Shown here piece after piece: positions 1-11,486 of a stretch of DNA of 64,000 nt. A program made the position numbers and the translations under genes. Where the stretch lies: positions 55,487,903-55,551,902 of the forward strand of contig OX155980.1 of the NCBI GenBank assembly GCA_944548615.1. Reading direction: 5' to 3'. Source of the DNA: Micropterix aruncella. Taxonomy: Eukaryota > Arthropoda > Insecta > Lepidoptera > Micropterigidae. Under the pieces are notes generated by a model. The model had not been told where the DNA came from. It ran no database searches and saw only the letters and a program-made list of their open reading frames with translations. How positions within the stretch are numbered: position 1 is the stretch's first letter; each line of letters opens with the position of its first letter.

Positions 1-2908
1 TACAAAAAAATATAAAAACACGCGAGAGTCTAGAATTGGCCGTGGCGGATACCACAAAAGGCATTATAAACGCCTATGAGGAAAGCTGCCCACTCAAGAC
101 AAAGACCTCCAAAAGAAAAGTTCCATGGTGGAACCCGAAGTTGGACAAACTACGGAAGGAAACCCGGAAACTATTTAATAAGGCTAAACAAACTCTCAAC
201 TGGGAGGAATACAAAAAAGCCTTAACCGAGTACAACAAAGAAATTAGGAGAGCCAAAAGAGCAACATGGAAAAGCTTCTGCGAGGACATAGTGGAAACGC
301 CTCAAGGAGCCAGAGTACATAGACTGCTCGCAAAGGACAAACCTAACCAAATTGGTCTTCTGAAAAAACCAAACGGAACCTTTACAACAAATGAAAAGGA
401 AACTTTGGAGGAACTAATATCGACCCACTTCCCAGGTGCTGTGACAACTAGCAACGCCGCCACTGCTCCATACAGACCTCGAAACGAGGACTGGAGTAGG
501 GCTGCTAGAATCATAAGGCCCGATCAAGTTAAATGGGCCGTAAAATCCTTTAAACCTTACAAATCATGCGGGGACGACGGAATCATGCCCGTGCTTTTGC
601 AACAGGTTATCGACATTCTAACCCCATATCTGGTTAAAATCTTCAGAGCAAGCTATGCCTGGGGACATATACCAGAAGAATGGACCAAGGTCAAAGTGCT
701 ATTCATACCCAAGGCTGGCAGGAAGGACTACGCACTGTCAAAGTCCTTCAGGCCAATTAGCCTAACATCCTTTCTACTGAAAGCGATGGAAAAGATACTG
801 GATAGCTATATCAGGGAAAAAATCCTAACGGTCAACCCTATCAGCTGTAACCAACACGCCTACCGCAGAGGCAAATCCACGGAAACCGCTCTGCTCTACC
901 TAGTAGACAGAGTGGAAAAGGCGTTGGAAGACAAACAAATCGCAGTATGCGCATTTTTAGACATTGAGGGCGCCTTCGACAAAACCCCAATTAAATCACT
1001 GGTGAAGGGGCTAGAGTCAAAACAAGTTGACAACACCACAACCAGATGGGTGAAAGCGATGCTCTCAAACCGCACGGCCAAGGTAGCTCTTCACGGAACA
1101 AACCTTGAAGTCACCACTACAAGAGGCTGCCCGCAGGGAGGCGTACTCTCGCCCCTACTATGGACTCTTGCAATAGATCAACTCCTGCATAGGTTGGCAG
1201 AGGCCAGGATAGACACACAGGGCTATGCTGATGACCTAGTAGTCATTGTCCGGGGCTTCTGCCAAAACACGATCTCACTAATTATCACGAATTATCGGTC
1301 AACGCCGATAAGACCGTCCTCGTGCCATTTACCAACAAACGTCAACTAGGTGGACTAAAAATGCCAATCTTAAACCACGGGCAGATTCCTTTCTCCAAGG
1401 AAGTAAAGTATCTGGGAGTCACGCTCGACCAAAGACTCACCTGGAACAGCCACCTAGATAAAACAATTCAAAAAGCTAAAAGTGCTTTGGGTATAAGCAG
1501 AAGACTGGCGGGGAAAAACTGGGGCCTTAACCCCAAGATCTCCCACTGGCTATACACTGCCATCGTGAGGCCGATAATCTCGTACGCCTCGGTGGTATGG
1601 TGCAACAAAGCCAACCAGAAAACTGTGATTGCCAAACTAAACAATATCCAAAGGACGGCGTGCCTCATGACAACTGGCGCAATGTCCTCCACTCCTGGAG
1701 CAGCTCTAGATGCACTGCTGAACTTACCGCCCCTACACATTCATTTGCAACAGGTGGCGAAAGCCAGCATGTACAGGCTATCTGCCCGAGAGAAGGTAAA
1801 CTGGATCTCACAAGCACTAAGATCAGTTCTTGACTCAGTCAGTGAAAATCCAACCCTCAACATGGTATCAGACACCATGCTCCCACTCCTAAACTTTGGA
1901 AAACTTTTTACAGTGGAACTGCCGCCCAGAGACGACTGGCTAAAAAGCCAACTGCAATGGGAGGCCGGTAGCCTTAAATGGTATACTGATGGGTCCAAAT
2001 CGGGACTTGACGTAGGCTGTGGTATATATGGAGAGCGACCAAACTTCAAAAGAAGTGTAAACTTGGGAAAATACGCCTCCATATTCCAAGCGGAGGTTTA
2101 CGCCATTATTGAATGTGCGGATATCAACCTCCAAAAGGACTACGCCAACCACCGTATCTATATCCACTCGGATAGCAAAGCAGCTCTTATGGCACTAGCC
2201 TCGAATACCATTAATTCAAAGCTAGTGCAAAATTGCATATCACTACTGAATTCCCTGGGCGAAAAGAACAGGGTAATACTAAGATGGGTTCCCGGCCATG
2301 CAGGAATCGAGGGAAATGAAAAAGCCGACGAACTTGCTAGGACGGGAGCAAAGGGAACGTTATACGGCCCTGAACCTTGCTGTGGCGTACCAAAAAGCCT
2401 TGCAAACCTAATGCTCAAACAAATGTGTTTAGAACAATCCGTCAACCACTGGAACAACACGCCAGGGTTGAATCATTCCAAAGCGCTTATTAAGCCTTAC
2501 GACCGTAAGACGGCCCGTGAGGCCCTATCGCTAAATAGGAACAATCTACGCATACCGGTAAGGGCGCTCACGGGGCATTGTGGCCTGAACAAACACATGT
2601 TCAACCTCAAGCTCAAAGACACAAAAATGTGCAGGTTCTGCCAAGGGGCAGAGGAAACTCCCCAGCACCTCATGTGCGAGTGTGGCCCGCTGATGCGTAA
2701 AAGATACAACCACCTGGGTGGTCACTACCTCCAACCTGAGGAGGTAAAACAATCTGGCGCCAAAAGCATGCTGCGGTTCTTGAATGACACGGGGCTTAGC
2801 GCAGAACTATAGTAGGTGGCGAACACAATAGATCAGCAATGGTCGCAGTGTTACAAGGCTCATAAAGACCTTAGAAAGCCCCACTCAACAAATAAAAAAA
2901 AAATAAAA
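1..2908 (+). mobile_element. 5'-truncated LINE with RNase H domain and A-rich tail
   Basis: Non-LTR retrotransposon entering from the left edge of the window. The order is a linker after the endonuclease, reverse transcriptase, RNase H, a Cys/His finger, a short 3' UTR and an A-rich tail at about 2889-2914. The endonuclease is missing, either beyond the window or lost by 5' truncation. An RNase H after the reverse transcriptase is known from the I/LOA/R1-related LINE groups and is absent from Jockey and CR1; the exact clade was not resolved. The element ends just before the assembly gap. Confidence 0.9.
36..2812 (+). pseudogene. LINE ORF2 remnant: reverse transcriptase plus RNase H, frame broken near 1290
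   Basis: The first frame (36-1349) carries a basic linker, the RT motif FRPISLTS, the motif A variant FLDIEGAFDKTP, RGCPQGGVLSPLLW and the catalytic GYADDLVV. The second frame (1322-2812) resumes at VKYLGVTLDQRLTW and carries RNase H motifs (WYTDGSKSG, QAEVYAI, HSDSKAALMAL, VPGHAGIEGNEKADELA) and a finger starting CRFCQGAEETPQHLMCEC. About 20 codons normally lying between the YADD motif and the LSVNADK segment are missing, and the deletion also shifts the frame (near 1270-1300). RT and RNase H each look otherwise conserved, so the loss is fairly recent. The copy cannot make a full protein. Confidence 0.88.
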
Positions 2909-2923
2909 AAAAGGATATAAGGT

Positions 2924-3123
2924 NNNNNNNNNNNNNNNNNNNNNNNNNNNNNNNNNNNNNNNNNNNNNNNNNNNNNNNNNNNNNNNNNNNNNNNNNNNNN
3001 NNNNNNNNNNNNNNNNNNNNNNNNNNNNNNNNNNNNNNNNNNNNNNNNNNNNNNNNNNNNNNNNNNNNNNNNNNNNNNNNNNNNNNNNNNNNNNNNNNNN
3101 NNNNNNNNNNNNNNNNNNNNNNN
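2924..3123. other. Assembly gap (200 N)
   Basis: Exactly 200 N bases. This is a conventional scaffold-gap length, so the true distance between the LINE tail and the sequence at 3124 is unknown. Confidence 0.99.
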
Positions 3124-3126
3124 TTT

Positions 3127-3990
3127 TCAAAGCCATAGAATTTGAGATGTGGAAATTGCGGTTTTAAATATTTTATCTAGGAAGGCATTGGTTATTTTCC
3201 TGTTGAAACCAAGATCTTTAAAGAGATGAAACAGAGATTTGGCTAGCAGGCCTCGAGCGTCAACTTCCACCGTGTGAAGCTGAACATTGAAGCCTTTCCG
3301 GGTGACGGCATTTGCCAGATCACAGTATTTATTTAATTTGTACTCTTGGTCTTTTGGATATTTGATTTCCATGGAACAGTGTTGAAATATATTGTACAAT
3401 AAGGGCCATCTTTTGAGAAAGGAAGTAAAGAGTTCTATCTGGACGGAGGGCTGTGCATCCGAGATTTTCAGGGAATTAATACTGCTTAATCGACGATTCG
3501 CAGGTGGCCGATCTTCTTATTTATGCAATTATGCAATAATATGCGGTAAAAGTCGCCTTCCCTGAATAAGCCACCATTATATATAAGTATGCATACACTA
3601 ACACAAACGATTTTTTTTAGTGTTGAAAACATGAAATTGTGAGTTTCTTTCCCATGGTTGGCCTTCTAAGGGATAAAACCGAATCTACCTCCAGAATCCA
3701 ATCTGAAGCTTTCTTGATTATTGAGGAAGGTTTGATAGTGGAATGTTTTTTTGTATTTAGAGCCACCCCGCACAAACTGTCATATCCTTGATGGCACGAG
3801 CCACTGAGAGGCTAATTACCTAGCAAATAACAGCAGATTTTGTTGTCGCGATACATATACCGTCCTTGATCTAAGGACGCTTTGAAGCCAGCTAAAATAT
3901 GTCTAGCTGTGCAATGGGCATCGCAATAAAAACCCGAGTTTGATTTGCAGCACCAAATATCTTACATACAGTTGCATTCTTGCCATGGTT
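3127..3990 (-). pseudogene. C-terminal tail of a degenerate retroelement (copy 1)
   Basis: Reading from high to low coordinates, the minus strand shows a region equivalent to 'TARHIL..ALDQ.RYTYRHNKVL', then ASDWILEV, then KLNKYCDLANAV, HTVEVDARG and SLFHLFKDLG, ending SQILWL. The same order occurs at 42840-43495 on the plus strand. From memory, this layout (Cys/His motif, WRH, DW, LRPDI, KY..L, EVG.RG) is a tail found after reverse transcriptase in several metazoan elements and resembles a PD-(D/E)XK nuclease; the nuclease reading is inference. Stops and frame changes are scattered through it. About 170 extra bases lie at roughly 3485-3655 relative to the other copy. Confidence 0.6.
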
Positions 3991-4024
3991 TAGGTACCTT
4001 TTATACTGTTTACTTTAGAGGGAG

Positions 4025-4695
4025 CTAATGGACCCTTGCTGAGTTGGCCACGAAGACCCATTTGTTCAGGGTCGGTCACACTCACCGGTCAACACCCATC
4101 CGGCGGCCTTCACGCATGAAGCGCAAACCCGGATAGGACTCTGGCCTGAGGGCTAGTTTCCCCCAGGAGTCAATCTTCTGGCGCTCCTGGTCTGCGTACC
4201 GTGCGGCATAAGCCAATCGATTTTGTGCATTCTGACTTAACAGTCGGGGAGTCTGGAAACAGTACTGTTCTCTATAGAGCGGGGGTGGTTGTTGACCTTA
4301 CGGCGACTGCTCTTGAAACGACCATAGGCTACCCGATTCCGAGTGAACAGCCGGGCAAAGGATGCCGTGGTCTGCGATAGATTCTGTTGACACCGTTTCA
4401 CCGCTACGTAAGGGAGGGGACCGCGCAAGCGACCTAGAACTCGTAACCATTCGGGAGACCGGAGTAATCTGGTTGCAACTGGAAGTAAGGGCGCGAGTGT
4501 CGGCCCACTAGGTAACATACCTGGCTATCTCGCGGATAAGGCGTTGGCCTCTGACGGGCATGTGGCGGAGCTTGATGGTGGACTGTATTGTCCTAAGTCT
4601 TCTGCGCTCACCTCACGGGAGATAGAACGATAAATTTCGATAAAACTTCCTGAGGTGACGGGTTCGCCCATTGTAGTTGACAGGTCTAGTTGTTT
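4025..4695 (-). repeat. Dispersed non-coding repeat, copy 1 of 5
   Basis: On the minus strand this matches the plus-strand repeat at 25930-26545 over nearly its whole length, starting from the CACCTCAGGAAG-like edge near 4655. Shared blocks include a 'GACCGCGCAAGCGACC'-like stretch, a 'CGGGTGTTGACC'-like stretch and the Arg/Leu-rich open frame at 4237-4518. Further copies lie at 45215-45890, 27990-28480 and 54150-54720. No terminal inverted repeat, protein domain or pol III box was recognised, so the family is unclassified. Confidence 0.75.
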
Positions 4696-5784
4696 ACTTT
4701 AGATTCCGGGAGCGATCGCAATCGCGTCGCCTGTTCTGTGTGGTCACCGCCATTCAGTAAAAGGCTTTTGATTCCTTTGCATCGCAATCTATATAATGGC
4801 CCATTTCAGACAACTTGCACAATATTTTTATGACTTATTTACTGGTTTTTTAAACAAAACTTATCTTTTATTCGTTCATTTTTTGTAATGTCAAATCACA
4901 TTACTTATCAATATTCCAAATTCGAATTCTATTTTCTCATTACATCTTTTTATTACTATCTATTTATAACATCAACATATTACTGTCAAATGTGACCAAA
5001 AAATCAATTTAAACATGAATATATGCGACGACGTACAAACACAACTAGGCACGATATTCAAAATATTGAAGGTGTATGTTTAAAAAAATCCGAATCATCG
5101 TGTATATAAACAATCGGGAGTTTTAATAACACAACGCTCAGCAGGCAAACGCCAAACAGAACCGAAGAACAAATAATTTTCATAATAATAACCTTACATT
5201 TAATGCGATTTTAACGTACCGTTTGAATTGAAGATGACTATTTGATAGGTAAAAACGGTCCGGCAATCATTATTGTCCCGTTTATTCCTATAAAGAAGCA
5301 CCAGAATTAAAAATTAACACCATATTTACGCAAAATAATAAAAAAACACAAACTGGCCGATGACAAATATTTTAGCCACAATGGCTGCGGCTTTGCCTAG
5401 TGTTACCAGCTGTAATTTTTTAATACCCCCTTCAACCAAAGTGAACTACAGTCCTACAAGTAATCGTCATAACTACCGTACGTACGATAATTATTTACTA
5501 GGCTGGATATCTCGCCGATTATATCTGGTCTCCACCAACTTGTGCTTTCCATTTATCACTTCAAACACCTAACTTTTTAATAAACTACCTCATTTTATTT
5601 AGGTAACTACAGATCTTTATATTATGAGTCAGATAAAGCCACAAGTAAGTAGATCGCGTGACCAGCCTGAAAATGCGTCAGCCGAATAGAAAGAGACAGC
5701 AGCATATATAGTACCCCTCCATCCTTTTCTAGTCGCGCATGCACGGAGCCAAGTACATATATCACTATAGCAACACAGACTTAT
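4696..5784. other. AT-rich spacer, no gene recognised
   Basis: Low-GC sequence without a credible open frame, RNA gene or repeat boundary. A 70-codon open frame at 5360-5572 shows no recognisable domain and is treated as chance. Confidence 0.6.
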
Positions 5785-5859
5785 TAGGGACTAGTCAGGC
5801 GATAATCTTTAGTACATCAGCCGAGTCCTTATACTTTATTTATTAATATGGCAAGTTTT

Positions 5860-6186
5860 TTAAATGATAGATGACAGCTTCTTGTTTGACCTCACGTTTT
5901 TTTTTAATTTACCCGTACGAAAGGCAATGCGTACGCAGGCTTCTCTCCATACCCAATTAACGTTATAAAAACCAATGTATTTTTTAAAATCATTTAATTT
6001 GAAATATTTGAGCCTGCACAAATGTTCAATAGCCACCTTCCGAGGCATAATGCGTTGACGAGGCCACCACGTCGTCCAGACCTTCTGTAAAACTTTTTTC
6101 TTTAAAATTTCCACATTATTGATGTTGGTGAGATCTTCAAAAAAAAGGAACAATGGATTCGTCACTGTCCAATCTTCTACCAGCAC
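5860..6186 (-). CDS. Hypothetical open frame in unit A, partly shared with unit B
   Basis: A 108-codon frame. Its stretch IMPRKVAIEHLCRLKYFKLN has a counterpart in unit B (about 15470-15530, reading IMPQKVAIENLWRVKYFKLD), so some of the reading frame survived the duplication. No family was recognised. It could be an exon of a decayed gene inside the duplicated unit, or the frame may persist by chance because the copies are not very diverged. There is no clear splice structure around it. Confidence 0.25.
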   Translation of the reverse strand: MLVEDWTVTNPLFLFFEDLTNINNVEILKKKVLQKVWTTWWPRQRIMPRKVAIEHLCRLKYFKLNDFKKYIGFYNVNWVWREACVRIAFRTGKLKKNVRSNKKLSSII

Positions 6187-7121
6187 ACTAACCTAAAATT
6201 CAAAATTAGTATTTATTAAAAATTCACTATATTCTACTTACAGTTTTGAGCAGGTAACACCCCCCTTTTTATTCTTGCTGTTGCATATGCAAACGTTTGT
6301 TGAGGTTTATCAAAAGTTTCTCCTCGTTAGAGGAGAAGTTATTCTTACAGAGAAGTTATTCTTACATAACAAATCAAATTATTGTTAACAAAGTCATGAT
6401 ATCGCGTATATCCGAAAAAAACAGTTACCCTAACAAATAAGAAACCACGTTGTTTATCACCATATAAAATAAACTAGTGGCGCTATAATGTTTATGAACA
6501 TTCCATGTCCTAATTCCAATCCATTCCATTCCACTAAACTCCATGTAATTCTGGTACTATGATGAATCGATGACAGAATAAGGAGTTAAGATAGGTGTAA
6601 TAATGAAATCTGTAAAAATAAGTATATTATTAATTCTGAAGGACGGAAGGAAGTTATAAAAGTAATAAAGTCAGCAGTTAAGACTTATTTTTCGCTAAGC
6701 GGCTAGTCGCAGGTGTATTTATATACGAGTCGCGACCGCGTCAATGGGTGTAGTATATATGAATTATTTTAATAAATAGGAATCGCACTTATTTCTTATC
6801 TGAATAAATAGGACTAGCCGCTTAGTGAAAAATAGGTCATAAGATGCTGAGCTTTCATAACATTAGATGGTATACTGGGTTCGTTCAAATGTGTAACATT
6901 AAACTCCCTATATCGAAAGTTGTTTAAATACAGATAATTTGGAAATAAAAATTAACTGAGCGACAATCGGACAAATCGTGCACGCCACCTCATCCACGAT
7001 ATGTTACTGTACGCACTGCTGGCCGTTCATTAAAGCATTTCAAATTATATTTAATAGGTATTCGAGTTGACTTACCAGCATAGACGATTGCAGAGAATTC
7101 TACTGAAATTTTGACTACAGC

Positions 7122-7403
7122 CTAAAATGGGATGCAGTGAAACCGCAACTTCTTTTCTGAAATTAACCGTTTTTCGATATTTATTTGGCACATATATAAT
7201 TTGGAAAGCTGTTCCGAGCTCAAGCGTCGAGTTTGGTCACTATTAAACCACTGAAAGTGTTTAAAACATCGGTTGCGAAGCATTAATCTATCTATGCGGC
7301 GTAACTTCTCTGCTAACACAATCAACACAAGTTTTATATATTTTAACAAATAAAACCACTCAAAAGGACTATAACTGTTGAATATGAGAGGATAAAAGCT
7401 CAA
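7122..7403 (-). CDS. Hypothetical conserved exon-like frame in unit A
   Basis: A 93-codon frame with a hydrophobic stretch (about residues 10-32) followed by a basic segment, LAEKLRRIDRLMLRNRCF, and a polar end. Unit B has the same region at 15802-16014 (LADKLRRMDRLMVRNRCF), where a one-base difference shifts the frame after SDQTR. A membrane helix followed by a basic loop of this kind is reminiscent of insect chemoreceptor fragments, but that is only a weak resemblance. Downstream, TTTTAG before GCTGTAGTC and GTAAGT at about 7075 could be splice sites of a further small exon. Function unknown. Confidence 0.3.
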   Translation of the reverse strand: MSFYPLIFNSYSPFEWFYLLKYIKLVLIVLAEKLRRIDRLMLRNRCFKHFQWFNSDQTRRLSSEQLSKLYMCQINIEKRLISEKKLRFHCIPF

Positions 7404-8638
7404 AATAACGGTAAGCTAAAAATAAACCACAAACACAAACGGCGGCGATGCGTCGCACTTTGAAACATTTCAACAGCTGCGAAATTAGAGGCCGACCAAA
7501 ATTACTTTAACTTTATCGCAATCAAAACAGAGATATTTAGATTTCTGCCAATGTAACTTTATGGGCAATGAAACCAATTTCATTTCGACATTTAATTTGC
7601 TGTCAGCGCTGCTATGTTATATAAAATACCAAAATTGAAGTTACATTTGTTCATGAGATCAAATTATGTTTCCTGTATGACCATACCAATCAAATATTGT
7701 ACTAATAACGGATCCTAGTAAAATTACCAGGGAAAATTTTAATGATGATTTCAGGGAAGGACCCAAGTGACATTGAAGTGCTAAATAAAAATGTCGTTAT
7801 AACCGAATTCCATGCTTGACGCTGGCGAAGCACTAAAATGACTAATGAATCAATATATTCCAAAGTTTTAAATTAAATATAATAATAAATATGTAAGCAC
7901 CTAAATATGTCTTGATAATGCATATTTATACATGTGACATTATAAACAGGAACCAACTAGTGGCATCAAAAATAGAAAAATTAACCAATTTTACTTCTAT
8001 AAAAAAAATATCAGTTTTACAAGTCATATTTTAAATCTCTAAAATTATAAGCATTACCGTACTACAAGCGTTATATCATATATTTCATAACTTTGTATCC
8101 ATGTGCACAAAATGTGCGCAAATGTAACTATAATTAACAAAACAATAGACAAAGGATGCTTTTACAATTACTAAAGTTAGTAGCTATATTTAAGTATAGT
8201 ATAATATAAGAGGAGAACGTTGTGTTCAATAAATTACTGGATATTTTTTTATAAAATCAAATACCTAGAAAACGATAGCAAGATCTTTTAATGGAGAACA
8301 CAAAAGGGTCAAAATATTACTATCAAATACACCTAAAATCAAAGCCTAGATCATGTACATTACATTAGTTTTTATTTCACTTCAATACATGCAGTATTTC
8401 CGAAGTTATAACGACGAGAAGTTTAGGCCCTTTTTTAAATTTGAAAGATTACGCGCGCTCATACTATGACGTCACAGCCTTGTTAGCCCGCGCTGCATAC
8501 ACGGCGCGGCGCTCAGTCAGTGCGTTGATCCGACCGTCTTCGTTTCCTATTAGCTATAGTGGTGCTTGTATTTCAAAGAAATTATATAAATTATCCTTTA
8601 TATCCGATTACACTAAAGTGAAACGTGTAGTGTGTAGA

Positions 8639-10431
8639 ATGGAAGAAGGTTTTCTAAAAGGTCAGTCGGACAATCTGCCAAGAGTGGATAGTTTAATGGT
8701 GGCACAATATTTCATGAAGAATAAGGATTTTACAGCTGCCGAAATTCGTGGAATAAAGATGAAAAGGTATGTATGTTCTAAGTAAGCATTACCTAGTCTT
8801 TTTTTAATAAAAATAAATAATAGTTCAGAAATCAGTGCTGATCAACTTGCGGGCCGCAAATTTTTACTTATCATTTTTATTGGTTATTTATTAACGCCTG
8901 TCGCAAAAAGAGGTGTGTTATAAGTTTGACCGCTATGTGTATCTGTCTGTATGTCTACCTGTGTGTCTGTATGTCTGTCGATAGTACAGTAGCTCATGAA
9001 CGGGTGAACCGATTTCGATGCGTTTTTTTAAATTTGAATGTTGTTTTTTTAACAGTGATTCATAGACATGTTTTATCACAATCGGTTAAGCCGTTCTAAT
9101 AGTACATTAAAAACGTACGTTTTGTATAGGTTTTTTTTTTAAATTCGAAGTGTTATATGGTTCTAGGTCAGGAAGAGAGAGCTACGGAGATGACGCCATA
9201 GGGTATATACAGTTAAAAAGAGAGGGTGACGTATGTACCGTCAAGTGCCGAATAACTCCTGAACACAAAGTGCGTTCAAAACCTTACCACTGTGTTTTGC
9301 AATGCAACGAGAAGGAAGAGGAGGTAATAAGCATATCCTGTGAAGACTGCGCAGCTAGCAAAGGTGGATGTAAACATTCTGTGGCATTTTTAATGTGGCT
9401 TCACCGCAGAACGGAGGAGCCGTCGCCGACTTCAGTTAAATGTTACTGGAAGAAGGCAACTCTTTCAGGTGATTAATAGAGATTGAAAATAGGTTACAGC
9501 TGGTGTAGTTTATTATACACCCAGTACAGCACCTATCATTATATTATTGTTATGTCGTATTATATTGTTATATTGTTGTAATGTTTACAGGTATTAGAAC
9601 TACATTGAAGTTCATCAAAGCCAAGGATTTTGCTCAAAATAACAAGGTCACAGAAATACCTAATAACGACGACTTTATTGACAAAATTGTGCAAAAAATA
9701 AATGATCTTGGGCTTGATTGTCAGCTTTCAGCCTACTTTAAAGATAAATCAGAGGTACAAAAATTATCAATGCATAACCTTATATGTACTTTTATAGAAG
9801 GCAATGAAAATTTAAGTTTTTGCATAACTGAAATGACAGATGAAAGATGCCAACTCACTCTCGTCGAATCAGCAACCAAGGCGCAAGCCAGTTCAGACCT
9901 TTGGTTTGAAATGCGGTATGGACGAGTAACTGCATCGAAAACTCATGAAGCTGCTCAATGTCGCACACAATATGGAACTCTTGTTGAGGAAATATTTGGG
10001 GCTAAGCTTTTCATTGAAACTGATGCGATGAAAAGAGGGAAAGTTTTGGAAGAAATTGTGAGAAAAGAAGTGGAAATTAAAAAAAATATTTCGATTAAAC
10101 CCTCTGGACTTTATCTCCATTTTTTGGAGCATCACCAGACGGAGTAACTGAGACTCCCGTTATAGAAATAAAGTGTCCATCAAAAGCTGCAACAGTTAAT
10201 AAATATTATAAAGATGGATCATTAGGTAAGCAATATTTAGCACAAGTACAGACCCAGATGCTCTTAACAGGAAAAGAAAAAGGTTTTTTTTGTGTTGCAC
10301 ATGCAGACTTTGAAGTGTCAAAAGAAGTGGATGTTTACGAAGTTTTATACGATAAAAGCAACTGTCAGAATCTTTTTGTTAAAATTAGTAAGTTTTGGAA
10401 GAAAGGGTTTTTGAAAAATTTATTAAAATAG
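8639..10431 (+). pseudogene. SWIM zinc-finger/YqaJ exonuclease-like protein of the ISL2EU transposon
   Basis: Three exons can be read: 8639-8766 (ending at IRGIKMKR), 9167-9468 (starting SGRESYGDDAIGYIQLKR) and 9591-10431. Donors are GTATGT and GTGATT; acceptors are TTCTAG and TTTACAG, and both joins keep frame. Exon 2 has a SWIM-like metal motif (C..C......C.H in CEDCAASKGGCKH). Exon 3 has the YqaJ-type nuclease core GASPDG, EIKCP and GKQYLAQVQTQMLLTG. One base is missing near 10115: the frame runs into a stop at 10147 while the homologous sequence continues in another frame to TAG at 10429-10431. YqaJ-fold proteins are alkaline exonucleases; a role in transposition is inferred from the element's gene content. 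Confidence 0.82.
8885..9130. repeat. Lepidoptera-type interspersed repeat inside the transposon intron
   Basis: The first intron of the SWIM/YqaJ gene contains a run of TGTCTG/TATGTC units (about 8945-8985) followed by ATGAACGGGTGAACCGATTT and a downstream ATCGGTTAAGCCGTTCTAAT block. I recognise this arrangement as a high-copy interspersed repeat of butterfly and moth genomes. It probably inserted after the transposon arrived. Confidence 0.5.
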
Positions 10432-10503
10432 GAGTCCCAACTGATATTCAGAAATAAAATGGTATATTAATTGTATGAAGTCTTTTATTCTGAAAAATCA
10501 TTT

Positions 10504-11486
10504 TTAAAAATTAAACAGTGAGTTATGTAAATTAACTATACCGCAGGCAGTCATCATTAAGTAGTCTAATAAATCAACGTGTTTAAGATCTACAGTAGCA
10601 TGTGGCATCAAGAATCCAAAGTTCCTTAATCTGCCGATGGCTCTCTCGACATGTATACGCAAAGCTGCATTTTTTTTTGTTTCTAGTACTTCACTTTTTG
10701 TTGGAGTTATGTTAGCGCTGACACTAGGTGGGCGTATCAAGGTGCATTCTTTTTGCTGCAAAAGATGAGCCACATTCTTGAAACCTCGATCAGCCATAAC
10801 TGCACTATTTTTAGGTAGCAAATTTAGATATCCACAGTCCTCAAATATGACGGAGTCAGATGCTCTTCCTCCATATCCCTCAGAAATAAAATTAATAAGA
10901 CCATCCGGAGTTATGGATATCAAGTATTTCATGGTATTACATGATTTATATTCTGACCATGTTAGTGCTTGCTTTGCTGCTTCTGTCGGTTTTTTTATTT
11001 GTATTTCCAGACAATCTATAATACTTTTGACATTGCTGTAGCTCTTTCGAAATGGCATTGGTATATTAGACACAACTTGTGTTGATTTTGGAAAAAATAC
11101 AAGACTTTTCATACAAGATGAAATTATTGGAATATTTTTTCTAAAAATAATTCCTACAGAACCGCTTGTAATACCAAAATCAAGCGCAAGTGACGCGTTG
11201 GATTGATATATAGGCGGATCTTTTTTAGGACTACCATCACATCTCTTGGTGAGCATTTGCAAAATTCACTTAAAAGCTGAATGCAACAATACCATTGTTT
11301 TGGGATGCCTAAAAGCATCTGAGGCTCCCGAGAAACACATAAAAGAGCGGCTTTTTGCATGTATGTTTTAAAAGATTCCTTATCGAAATCAGCCTCAGAA
11401 TCGCTAATGTATGTTTCATCTAATACATCGTAATCACTGTGAGTATTTGTTGATATCAAAGATTTTTCTTCAAAACTGGAAGTCAC
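10504..11486 (-). pseudogene. DDE_Tnp_4-type transposase of the ISL2EU element, frameshifted
   Basis: The N-terminal part (11486 down to about 11200) ends in CSPRDVMVVLKKIR. The C-terminal part continues in another frame from about 11200 to the stop at 10504 with ALDFGITSGSVGIIF (helix-turn-helix region), SEGYGGRASDS (first Asp), VMADRGF (second Asp) and HVERAIGRLRNFG (Glu). The catalytic DDE set is thus present, and one frameshift near 11200 separates it from the N-terminus. A TTG could otherwise start the second part but follows an in-frame stop closely. It converges on the YqaJ gene with about 70 bases between the stops. Confidence 0.82.

Noticed and set aside
2885..3136. 83-codon minus-strand frame across the gap
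   Set aside because: It consists almost entirely of N bases.
4237..4518. 93-codon minus-strand gene
   Set aside because: It lies inside the dispersed repeat. A similar frame occurs in one other copy, but the remaining copies do not keep it open, so coding is not supported.
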